Part shown: piece after piece, positions 1-6,433 of the stretch
Layout of the letters: each line of letters begins with the position of its first letter
Numbering within the stretch: the stretch's first letter is position 1
Assembly (NCBI RefSeq): GCF_040954835.1
Contig: NW_027168309.1
Coordinates: 248,001 to 312,000 of the forward strand
From: Lepisosteus oculatus
Taxonomy: Eukaryota; Chordata; Actinopteri; Semionotiformes; Lepisosteidae
Reading direction: 5' to 3'
DNA length: 64,000 nt
Position numbers and translations under genes: made by a program
The notes under the pieces: model-generated
Told to the model about the DNA's origin: nothing
Databases searched by the model: none
Seen by the model: only the letters and a program-made list of their open reading frames with translations

Positions 1-284
1 ATGCTATGGTCCCTGCTCCTCCTGGTGCACTGCAAACACTCATTCAGCCGGTTCTTTCAGTTTGAATAATTAGGTCTTCAAAGGCTGGAAGTAGGGCGCA
101 AAAGACATGCCAATGCCAAAAGCGTGGCTGTGTGCTTCCAGCTGTGAAATGTCACTGGTGGATGTTGAAGACATTACTTCCAAGGCAGCAGGTCCAAGCG
201 ATTTAGCGTTTGTACAAGAAGCAGGAAGAGAGAAACGGCACTCCGCCTTTTTCTGGGCAGGCCGAAGCGACAGGAGAAGGGCGC

Positions 285-366
285 CGTAGTGGGCAGGATT
301 CGAGCCGACGCGGGGAGACCCCAATGGCTTTCTAGCCCATCGCCTTAACCGCTCGGCCACGACTAC
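285..366 (-). pseudogene. tRNA-Ser(AGA) relic, unit 1
   Basis: 82 nt, about 91% identical to my recollection of vertebrate tRNA-Ser(AGA). The D arm, the AGA anticodon (331-333) and the long variable arm of a class II tRNA are kept. Damage is structural: the closing anticodon-stem pair 31:39 is G/G, acceptor pair 6:67 is C/C, the T stem has one mismatch and one G/U, and the near-invariant T54 is C, so the B box reads GGCTCGAATCC. No T4 lies within 160 bp downstream (nearest at 118-121). All 16 units carry these same lesions, so decay came before the present amplification. Weak transcription cannot be excluded, but a functional tRNA is unlikely. Confidence 0.85.
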
Positions 367-374
367 AGGGAGCG

Positions 375-425
375 CCGCCGCCGCCGGCTTGCGATCATTT
401 AACACGGAGGGCGAGGCGGCGGCGG
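375..425. repeat. CGG/CCG inverted repeat (hairpin)
   Basis: A CCG-triplet run at 375-385 is perfectly complementary to a CGG-triplet run at 415-425: 11-bp arms, 29-nt loop. It starts 9 bp upstream of the 5' end of the Ser relic. It is present in every unit; in unit 16 the right arm carries 62203 A. No function is evident. Confidence 0.85.
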
Positions 426-492
426 TAACCTTTTTCAATGTCGCTCTCCGCTTCCCCCCAAAAAAAAGCCAAATGACATGCTAGCACTCGGA

Positions 493-516
493 CACCCTTC
501 AGAAGACTGAAGGGTG
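493..516. repeat. Perfect 10-bp hairpin
   Basis: Arms 493-502 and 507-516 are perfect reverse complements around a 4-nt AAGA loop. No T run follows on either strand, so it is not a standard terminator, and it does not match the histone mRNA stem-loop. Repeated in all units. Confidence 0.85.
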
Positions 517-804
517 GCTTAAAGCTGGAAGGATTAGGTCTCCCCGTTCCGACGCGACAATCGAACTTCCTTAGGCAGAGAGAAAGCAACATCGAGGAGC
601 GTCAACAAGACTTTAGAAGCTGCGCCACACGCCACTTTCAGTCGCAGTCACAGCAGTTTTAAAGGCAGGAATCGCCTTTGCGAACGCCATGAGAAACAGA
701 ACGCAAGCTCAGGTCCTGCGGTTTAACAAACAGCCACGGCTTTCATGCGACTGGACATTTCTTTTCTGGAGCGAATTCACTTTCAACTTCAAGAAATTCA
801 CACA

Positions 805-955
805 ACTTGCGAAATACGAAATACAAATCTGGCTCATCGCTGCACAAGAAATACCGCCGGCTGGCAAGAAAATGACAACGGTGTTTTTCCTTAACGAAAA
901 ACTTCCCATGGAGAAAAACAACGGCTGTGCGTCTCTGTCGGCTTGATTCAGTTTA
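805..955 (+). repeat. Internal duplication, copy A
   Basis: Aligns with 989-1140 at an offset of about 184 bp. Shared landmarks in the same order are CTTGCGAAA, GAAATACAA, GGCT, AGAAAT, CCGGCTGGCA, a T-rich stretch with CTTTAAC or CTTAAC, and TGCGTCTCTGT against TGCGTTTCTGT. The copies differ by many substitutions and small indels, so this event is far older than the array units. Near its 3' end the copy keeps TCGGCT, part of the tRNA-Asn anticodon stem that copy B has lost. Confidence 0.7.
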
Positions 956-988
956 ATGCAAGTATTCATTCTCCTCCTGGAAAATACA

Positions 989-1140
989 GCTTGCGAAAGA
1001 TGAAATACAATTCTTGGCTTTTCTGGGTGAGTGCAGAAGAAATCCTGCCGGCTGGCAGAAGAATTCCAGCCTTTTTTACTCTTTAACCAGAAACTTGCGA
1101 ATGATACAAAGCAAGCGGGGTGCGTTTCTGTGCAGCTGTT
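989..1140 (+). repeat. Internal duplication, copy B
   Basis: Partner of 805-955. Its 3' part runs into the recognisable tRNA-Asn relic at 1110-1176, so the duplicated segment looks like the 5' flank plus part of an ancestral tRNA-Asn gene. The pair recurs in every unit. Confidence 0.7.
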
Positions 1141-1176
1141 AACTGAACAGCTGCTGCTTCAAGCCCACCCAGGGCT
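1110..1176 (+). pseudogene. tRNA-Asn(GTT) relic, unit 1
   Basis: From CTGTTAAC (anticodon loop) at 1136-1143 to CAGGG at 1170-1174 the sequence aligns without gaps to vertebrate tRNA-Asn: 32 of 39 bases match, including 16 of 17 in the T-loop and 3' acceptor part (TTCAAGCCCACCCAGGG). The distance from anticodon loop to T loop, 22 nt, is exactly that of the real gene. The D arm is only hinted at (GCAA, CGG, GCG), the 5' acceptor half is unrecognisable, the T stem is broken on its 5' side and two bases are inserted before the anticodon stem. It is not functional. The anticodon loop now sits in an unrelated 8-bp palindrome (1133-1153). I assign the family by recall, without a search. Confidence 0.75.
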
Positions 1177-2241
1177 CATTCCGATTTCAACATCATGCCC
1201 CCTGAAGGTAGACTGGATTTCTTTGCGAAGCATTCACCTTTTGGACGTTTCAGGAAAGGTGCGTGTCGATGCCAGACTTGAAAAGCTTTCCATACAAAGA
1301 AACAACATAGTGCTTTTGATTGATGGGAAACGGCAAGAGCGGTTTGAGCAGCTCCGGCCTCTCAACCGCTTTACAATGTGATCGGCACCTCGGTAGCCAG
1401 TTTAGAAGGCTGAAAAGGATGCTGGAAGCACAGCGACGTTCTAAAACCAGCGCTTGAAAAGCATCTGCATACATAAAATGTCCATTTCCCCAAAGCTGAA
1501 TCTGCATCTTCAGAAGATTGTCAGCTATACGTTTTCGTTCTTTGTTTCCTTTTTTTACGACAAGCTTTCGAGAAATGAACTGTCTATTGTGATGAAGGCT
1601 GCATTAGAAATTGTGCATCTAGCTTAGTTCAATGAAATCGGGAGGTGCACCTGTCTCAAGCGGATGGCTCTTTGCAGGCACACTACGGAAACCTGCGGGC
1701 GCAAGTTGGGAGAAGTGACTCTTGCAGAGTGTTGAGCTTCGAGAAGAGGGCTCCGCTCAGGAAGATATTTCCACATGTTGAAGAGTCGCTTTTCGCCCTT
1801 TCTTTCCCACATTTTTCCAGTGCGGTTATTGATCGCGTTCAAAATGTTTTCCCAACGTACGTGTTACCTGCAAAATCACAGTGAAACTGTTATGCCCAAA
1901 AGATTCCTAATAGTTATTGTATTAGAATAGCTCTCCAATTTCTTAGCCTTCGTACACGCAATGTTTAAGGAAACGCTAGAGTAAATGAAACTGTAAATAG
2001 ACAGGAGCTCTTCTTAGTTTTCATACAAGTTATGATGGCTGCAGCTCCTATCTGCGTCCCGGTGACCGGAGCCAAGGGATTATCTGCGGAACCCTTGATT
2101 TATCTCTCGGGCAAGGAGCTAGATACGCCCTTTTCATCTCGGTTTGATCACACCTGTGCATTAAAACGCAGTGCTCGGTACCATCGAGGTGTAAGAGGTT
2201 CAAGGATGAGCGGGAAACTTTGTTAATAAGGAGACGGGCAC
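1177..2241. other. Long spacer between Asn relic and tRNA-Lys
   Basis: No gene recognised in about 1.06 kb. Visible items are a near-perfect hairpin at about 1338-1370 (GCGGTT and AACCGC arms), a 10-bp palindrome AGGTGCACCT at 1643-1652 and a small AT-rich hairpin near 1903-1926 (CTAATA/TATTAG). Open frames here are short, overlap on both strands and show no protein features. Confidence 0.6.
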
Positions 2242-2314
2242 CGCCCAACGTGGGGCTCGAACCCACGACCCTGAGATTAAGAGTCTCATGCTCTACCGAC
2301 TGAGCTAGCCGGGC
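2242..2314 (-). tRNA. tRNA-Lys(CUU), unit 1
   Basis: 73 nt including the discriminator G; decodes AAG codons in cytoplasmic translation. The sequence is identical to vertebrate tRNA-Lys(CTT) as I recall it. The acceptor stem (GCCCGGC/GTTGGGC), D arm (A box TAGCTCAGTCGG), anticodon loop with CTT (2279-2281 on the opposite strand), T arm (B box GGTTCGAGCCC) and all stems are intact; CCA is not encoded, as expected for a nuclear gene. No intron. The first T4 on the transcribed strand lies at 2163-2166, 76 nt past the 3' end; a TTATT at 2225-2229 is the closest weak alternative. It points the same way as the iMet gene downstream on the + strand, 821 bp away. Confidence 0.97.
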
Positions 2315-3135
2315 GCCGGTGGAGCTGGTGGTTAACTTGTCCCTGTTGACGGCAATTTGACAAGGTATACTTCCTGGCTTTTCATCATGTGCTGACCGGA
2401 TTCGAGAGTAGCACACCCTGTTCTTTGTTGATTACTGTACCTCCAGCAGCGCAAATGTCAGTAATCATTGAAATGTACGACCTACAATCTCCTCAGCATG
2501 CCCGCGTGGACTCCTCAGTGATCATCCTTCTACGTTCTGCTGTAGTTTTCATGCAAGTGAAAACCGTGCTCCAAATAACAGCGGCACAGTTGTATCCTGC
2601 GGTAAGCATTCTTCTAATTCCATCGTTTTGCTCCAGGTAAAAGGTAGCGCATCATAGTGTTGATATTCCAAGGTTTCAGAGTCCGTATTGGATGGCTTGG
2701 ATGCAGACATCGCTCAGAGCTCCCAGTATGATTTTCCCGAGTTCAGTTTTGCAGTGTTTTAGTGCTTTACTACTTCCAGTGGGCCTTTGAATGCTCTGCT
2801 AAGTAGAGACGTGACATAATTACTAATGCGACCGAGTGTGCTGGCTGTTCCTGGTTCGTAATGATTAACGCGAGAAATCAATATAAACATAACTGCTTCG
2901 ATTTCGAGGTTCAGTTGAAGCTTTCAAAGAAACTATCAAAGACCTCAGAACAACCGAAGACACATTTGGTCATCTCCGTATTGGTGAAGATTAAAGAGTC
3001 CCGCAAGTGTCAAGCTTGCACAAACACACACGAGAGAGAAACTCAGGACAGAATTTAAAGAAAGGGAGATGCAGACTATTTGAAGGCACTTTGCTAACCC
3101 AATGGCATGCTTATGAATCGTGCATAGGACACACG
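2315..3135. other. Spacer between tRNA-Lys and tRNA-iMet
   Basis: No gene recognised. It contains a 6-bp inverted repeat CTTGTC/GACAAG (2337-2366), a tRNA-like stretch near 2618-2690 with GGTAGCGC and AAGGTT at tRNA-like spacing (too weak to call), a hairpin GCAAG/CTTGC near 3003-3019 and a short CA/GA-rich run at 3020-3040 that includes variable site 3032. On the iMet transcribed strand no TTTT occurs between 3135 and 2643. Confidence 0.6.
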
Positions 3136-3207
3136 TAGCAGAGGATGGTTTCGATCCATCGACCTCTGGGTTATGGGCCCAGCACGCTTCCGCTGCGCCA
3201 CTCTGCT
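3136..3207 (-). tRNA. Initiator tRNA-Met(CAU), unit 1
   Basis: 72 nt including discriminator A; carries methionine to the start codon with eIF2. All eukaryotic initiator marks are visible: A1:U72, the three G:C pairs 29-31:39-41 of the anticodon stem, the loop CCCATAA with C33 (the vertebrate form), and the T loop ATCGAAA with A54 and A60. The anticodon CAT lies at 3173-3175 on the opposite strand. It is identical to the vertebrate gene as I recall it, with an intact A box and B box. There is no T run close behind the 3' end; the nearest TTTT on this strand is at 2639-2642, almost 500 nt on. It is divergent from tRNA-Leu, with 279 bp between their 5' ends. Confidence 0.97.
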
Positions 3208-3269
3208 GACGGCCCCTCTGCGTGTGGCGCACAACTGCTCTTTTTATTTCCTACATAAGTGATGAAAGA

Positions 3270-3284
3270 GTTGAAAGTTTCAAC
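3270..3284. repeat. Perfect 15-nt palindrome
   Basis: GTTGAAA and TTTCAAC flank a single G. It lies 63 bp upstream of the iMet 5' end and is repeated in each unit. It could be a protein-binding site; nothing in the sequence names the protein. Confidence 0.6.
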
Positions 3285-3355
3285 GACAAACGCAGACGTC
3301 ACTTTGAGCGCTTGGTGTTGTAGCACAAATCATCACATGCTGCTCTACACTGGAT

Positions 3356-3363
3356 TATAAAAG
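3356..3363 (+). promoter_or_regulatory. TATA-box-like TATAAAAG
   Basis: A full consensus TATA element 124 bp upstream of tRNA-Leu on the same strand, too far to be the usual upstream TATA of a tRNA gene (about 25-30 bp). No U6, 7SK or other known RNA follows at the expected distance. It may be a chance match or drive an unrecognised transcript. Confidence 0.3.
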
Positions 3364-3486
3364 CCGACACATTTTCCAAACATTTTAATGCTGGAGTCAC
3401 ACTGTAGTATTAATAACAGTGCGATACTCGAGGAGCGTAGTGGGATCGCGGTGGCTCATCAGACCGCCCCGGGACAGGGGGCCCGC

Positions 3487-3569
3487 GTCAGGATGGCCGA
3501 GCGGTCTAAGGCGCTGCGTTCAGGTCGCAGTCTCCCCTGGAGGCGTGGGTTCGAATCCCACTCCTGACA
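3487..3569 (+). tRNA. tRNA-Leu(CAG), unit 1
   Basis: 83 nt including discriminator A; decodes CUG codons. Class II tRNA with long variable arm; identical to vertebrate tRNA-Leu(CAG) as I recall it. Acceptor stem GTCAGGA/TCCTGAC, A box TGGCCGAGCGG, anticodon CAG at 3521-3523 in loop TTCAGGT, and B box GGTTCGAATCC are all intact; there is no intron and no encoded CCA. The first T run on this strand is T5 at 3714-3718, 145 nt past the 3' end. No variant was noticed in any of the 15 complete units. Confidence 0.97.
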
Positions 3570-3713
3570 AAAAGCTTGCTCAGTGCCGTCTCCAGTCGGG
3601 TGCAAATGGGTGAAGCAGCCTGACGCAGGGAACGTGCGCCGATAGGCGTAGGTGTATCCCCTGCCTCTTCCGATTTAGCTCGTGCTCCATAGGATGGAAG
3701 CGGATGCTCTGGC

Positions 3714-3718
3714 TTTTT
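3714..3718 (+). terminator. First T run downstream of tRNA-Leu
   Basis: TTTTT, a valid RNA polymerase III stop, but 145 nt beyond the tRNA-Leu 3' end instead of the usual few tens of bases at most. If used, it predicts a long 3' trailer. Confidence 0.35.
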
Positions 3719-3907
3719 GACTCGAATATAACCTGATCACAACAGAAGGCCGTGCAGCCCAGTGCTGGTTTAAGAATGCCTCGTGTCTTCAGGCCCCTAT
3801 TCCTTCAGGTTACCCCTTTGGAATAGTCGTCCGAAAAAGACGGGAAAGGAAAAGCATGTAAGCTCCCACACACTGCGTTAGCATTAGCGGTTGGAATCTG
3901 ATGGGAG

Positions 3908-3911
3908 AAAA
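3908..3911 (-). terminator. T4 run 10 nt behind the Asp relic
   Basis: TTTT on the minus strand, normally placed for a pol III terminator of the tRNA-Asp at 3921-3992. It survives although the gene itself is decayed. Confidence 0.55.
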
Positions 3912-3920
3912 GCAACCTGG

Positions 3921-3992
3921 CTCGCCGTCAAGCAATCCATCCCTGGTCTCCCACGTGACAGGCGGGGATACGCACCACTATACTAACGAGGA
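3921..3992 (-). pseudogene. tRNA-Asp(GTC) relic, unit 1
   Basis: 72 nt, ungapped match to vertebrate tRNA-Asp(GTC) at 63 of 72 positions by recall. The 5' 48 nt are nearly untouched (two changes): TCCTCGT acceptor half, A box, anticodon arm with loop CTGTCAC. Seven of nine changes fall in the last 24 nt: the T loop reads ATGGATT instead of TTCGATT, the T stem has a G/G mismatch and a G/U pair, and acceptor pair 3:70 is C/C. The B box is therefore destroyed (GGATGGATTGC) and pol III recruitment should fail. The T4 behind it remains. The lesions are shared by all 15 units. A source of 5' fragments only is possible in principle, but nothing shows it. Confidence 0.9.
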
Positions 3993-4008
3993 GCGCTTGC
4001 TTGGCGCT
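3992..4008. repeat. 5-bp stem with 7-nt loop beside the Asp relic
   Basis: AGCGC and GCGCT flank the loop TTGCTTG, the geometry of an anticodon arm. It touches the 5' end of the Asp relic. No tRNA body surrounds it, so it is most likely chance. Confidence 0.35.
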
Positions 4009-4403
4009 TGAAGACACTTCCTCTTGCGGCTACTACTGTTTCCGGTTTCGTCTTTTCTTTTCATTCCTCCCAGAGGAGCGCATGAAAACGTTTCCATCTG
4101 CGCCATCCTCACCCCTCCAATGCTATGGTCCCTGCTCCTCCTGGTGCACTGCAAACACTCATTCAGCCGGTTCTTTCAGTTTGAATAATTAGGTCTTCAA
4201 AGGCTGGAAGTAGGGCGCAAAAGACATGCCAATGCCAAAAGCGTGGCTGTGTGCTTCCAGCTGTGAAATGTCACTGGTGGATGTTGAAGACATTACTTCC
4301 AAGGCAGCAGGTCCAAGCGATTTAGCGTTTGTACAAGAAGCAGGAAGAGAGAAACGGCACTCCGCCTTTTTCTGGGCAGGCCGAAGCGACAGGAGAAGGG
4401 CGC
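3993..4403. other. Spacer across the unit junction to the next Ser relic
   Basis: About 410 bp from the Asp relic to the Ser relic of unit 2, crossing the arbitrary unit boundary. No gene recognised; includes pyrimidine-rich stretches around 4047-4070 and 4110-4145 and variable unit sites 49 and 255. Confidence 0.6.
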
Positions 4404-4485
4404 CGTAGTGGGCAGGATTCGAGCCGACGCGGGGAGACCCCAATGGCTTTCTAGCCCATCGCCTTAACCGCTCGGCCACGACTAC
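4404..4485 (-). pseudogene. tRNA-Ser(AGA) relic, unit 2
   Basis: Same sequence and lesions as at 285-366. Confidence 0.85.
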
Positions 4486-5228
4486 AGGGAGCGCCGCCGC
4501 CGCCGGCTTGCGATCATTTAACACGGAGGGCGAGGCGGCGGCGGTAACCTTTTTCAATGTCGCTCTCCGCTTCCCCCCAAAAAAAAGCCAAATGACATGC
4601 TAGCACTCGGACACCCTTCAGAAGACTGAAGGGTGGCTTAAAGCTGGAAGGATTAGGTCTCCCCGTTCCGACGCGACAATCGAACTTCCTTAGGCAGAGA
4701 GAAAGCAACATCGAGGAGCGTCAACAAGACTTTAGAAGCTGCGCCACACGCCACTTTCAGTCGCAGTCACAGCAGTTTTAAAGGCAGGAATCGCCTTTGC
4801 GAACGCCATGAGAAACAGAACGCAAGCTCAGGTCCTGCGGTTTAACAAACAGCCACGGCTTTCATGCGACTGGACATTTCTTTTCTGGAGCGAATTCACT
4901 TTCAACTTCAAGAAATTCACACAACTTGCGAAATACGAAATACAAATCTGGCTCATCGCTGCACAAGAAATACCGCCGGCTGGCAAGAAAATGACAACGG
5001 TGTTTTTCCTTAACGAAAAACTTCCCATGGAGAAAAACAACGGCTGTGCGTCTCTGTCGGCTTGATTCAGTTTAATGCAAGTATTCATTCTCCTCCTGGA
5101 AAATACAGCTTGCGAAAGATGAAATACAATTCTTGGCTTTTCTGGGTGAGTGCAGAAGAAATCCTGCCGGCTGGCAGAAGAATTCCAGCCTTTTTTACTC
5201 TTTAACCAGAAACTTGCGAATGATACAA

Positions 5229-5295
5229 AGCAAGCGGGGTGCGTTTCTGTGCAGCTGTTAACTGAACAGCTGCTGCTTCAAGCCCACCCAGGGCT
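5229..5295 (+). pseudogene. tRNA-Asn(GTT) relic, unit 2
   Basis: Same as 1110-1176. Confidence 0.75.
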
Positions 5296-6360
5296 CATTC
5301 CGATTTCAACATCATGCCCCCTGAAGGTAGACTGGATTTCTTTGCGAAGCATTCACCTTTTGGACGTTTCAGGAAAGGTGCGTGTCGATGCCAGACTTGA
5401 AAAGCTTTCCATACAAAGAAACAACATAGTGCTTTTGATTGATGGGAAACGGCAAGAGCGGTTTGAGCAGCTCCGGCCTCTCAACCGCTTTACAATGTGA
5501 TCGGCACCTCGGTAGCCAGTTTAGAAGGCTGAAAAGGATGCTGGAAGCACAGCGACGTTCTAAAACCAGCGCTTGAAAAGCATCTGCATACATAAAATGT
5601 CCATTTCCCCAAAGCTGAATCTGCATCTTCAGAAGATTGTCAGCTATACGTTTTCGTTCTTTGTTTCCTTTTTTTACGACAAGCTTTCGAGAAATGAACT
5701 GTCTATTGTGATGAAGGCTGCATTAGAAATTGTGCATCTAGCTTAGTTCAATGAAATCGGGAGGTGCACCTGTCTCAAGCGGATGGCTCTTTGCAGGCAC
5801 ACTACGGAAACCTGCGGGCGCAAGTTGGGAGAAGTGACTCTTGCAGAGTGTTGAGCTTCGAGAAGAGGGCTCCGCTCAGGAAGATATTTCCACATGTTGA
5901 AGAGTCGCTTTTCGCCCTTTCTTTCCCACATTTTTCCAGTGCGGTTATTGATCGCGTTCAAAATGTTTTCCCAACGTACGTGTTACCTGCAAAATCACAG
6001 TGAAACTGTTATGCCCAAAAGATTCCTAATAGTTATTGTATTAGAATAGCTCTCCAATTTCTTAGCCTTCGTACACGCAATGTTTAAGGAAACGCTAGAG
6101 TAAATGAAACTGTAAATAGACAGGAGCTCTTCTTAGTTTTCATACAAGTTATGATGGCTGCAGCTCCTATCTGCGTCCCGGTGACCGGAGCCAAGGGATT
6201 ATCTGCGGAACCCTTGATTTATCTCTCGGGCAAGGAGCTAGATACGCCCTTTTCATCTCGGTTTGATCACACCTGTGCATTAAAACGCAGTGCTCGGTAC
6301 CATCGAGGTGTAAGAGGTTCAAGGATGAGCGGGAAACTTTGTTAATAAGGAGACGGGCAC

Positions 6361-6433
6361 CGCCCAACGTGGGGCTCGAACCCACGACCCTGAGATTAAG
6401 AGTCTCATGCTCTACCGACTGAGCTAGCCGGGC
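6361..6433 (-). tRNA. tRNA-Lys(CUU), unit 2
   Basis: Intact; same as 2242-2314. Confidence 0.97.

Larger units (their letters stand above)
367..804. other. Spacer between Ser relic and internal duplication
   Basis: No gene recognised. It holds the CGG hairpin (375-425), a C6A8 run (455-469), the perfect hairpin at 493-516, a weak Ser-like stretch on the + strand (about 512-575) and a short hairpin with AAAGGC/GCCTTT arms near 661-679. CpG dinucleotides are frequent around 540-600. Confidence 0.6.
3208..3486. other. Shared 5' region between iMet and Leu genes
   Basis: 279 bp separate the 5' ends of the divergent iMet and Leu genes. The region holds a perfect 15-nt palindrome (3270-3284), an inverted pair GTGATGA/TCATCAC, a consensus TATAAAAG (3356-3363) and, next to Leu, a GC-rich stretch with a GCGGT/ACCGC hairpin (about 3449-3468). 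Variable site 3215 lies 8 bp upstream of iMet. Confidence 0.6.
3570..3920. other. Spacer between tRNA-Leu and Asp relic
   Basis: No gene recognised. A stretch on the + strand near 3673-3735 shows TTAGCTC followed 45 nt later by CTCGAAT, the spacing of a tRNA A box and T loop, but the rest does not fold as a tRNA. It holds the T5 run at 3714-3718. Confidence 0.55.
1..4119. repeat. Array unit 1 (reference unit)
   Basis: This unit is used as the coordinate reference. It carries the majority base at every variable position noticed: 49C, 943T, 2321G, 3032G, 3094C, 3215C. Layout: Ser relic (-), CGG-repeat hairpin, internal duplication with Asn relic (+), a long spacer, Lys (-), spacer, iMet (-), Leu (+), spacer, Asp relic (-). 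Confidence 0.97.

Noticed and set aside
1031-1381. 116 aa open frame on the + strand, the longest outside the tRNA genes
   Set aside because: It runs through the internal duplication and the Asn relic, has no recognisable domain or protein-like repeats, and overlaps other frames. It stays unchanged between units only because the whole DNA does.
1586-1600. GTGATGA, a snoRNA C-box-like motif (also near 3257 and, inverted, 3328)
   Set aside because: No CTGA D box with a terminal stem lies at snoRNA distance for any of them.
1690-1745. GTTGGGAG followed by TTCGAG on the + strand, resembling tRNA-Phe
   Set aside because: The spacing is 5 nt short and no stems pair.
2170-2215. AGGTTCAAGGAT with upstream CGCAGTGCTCGGTA, resembling a tRNA just beyond Lys
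   Set aside because: Stems do not form and the B-box match is partial.
2048-2416. 122-128 aa frame on the minus strand containing LAQSVEHETLN, repeated in each unit
   Set aside because: The peptide is a translation of tRNA-Lys and its flanks. Frames over Ser (AERLRRWARKPLGSP), iMet (AEACWAHNPEVDGSKPSS) and Leu (SGLRRCVQVAVSPGG) are likewise read from tRNA genes; these are well-known spurious proteins.
2385-2425. CTCGAATCCGG on the minus strand, resembling a T loop (Tyr or His tRNA)
   Set aside because: No acceptor, D arm or anticodon arm can be placed upstream; a 10-base match in 4 kb of unit is not convincing.
3600-3735. Two A-box-like strings (AGCTAAATCGGAAGAG on the minus strand; TTAGCTC with CTCGAAT on the + strand)
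   Set aside because: Each lacks the G18-G19 D loop or a T stem. They overlap on opposite strands, so at most one could be real, and neither folds.
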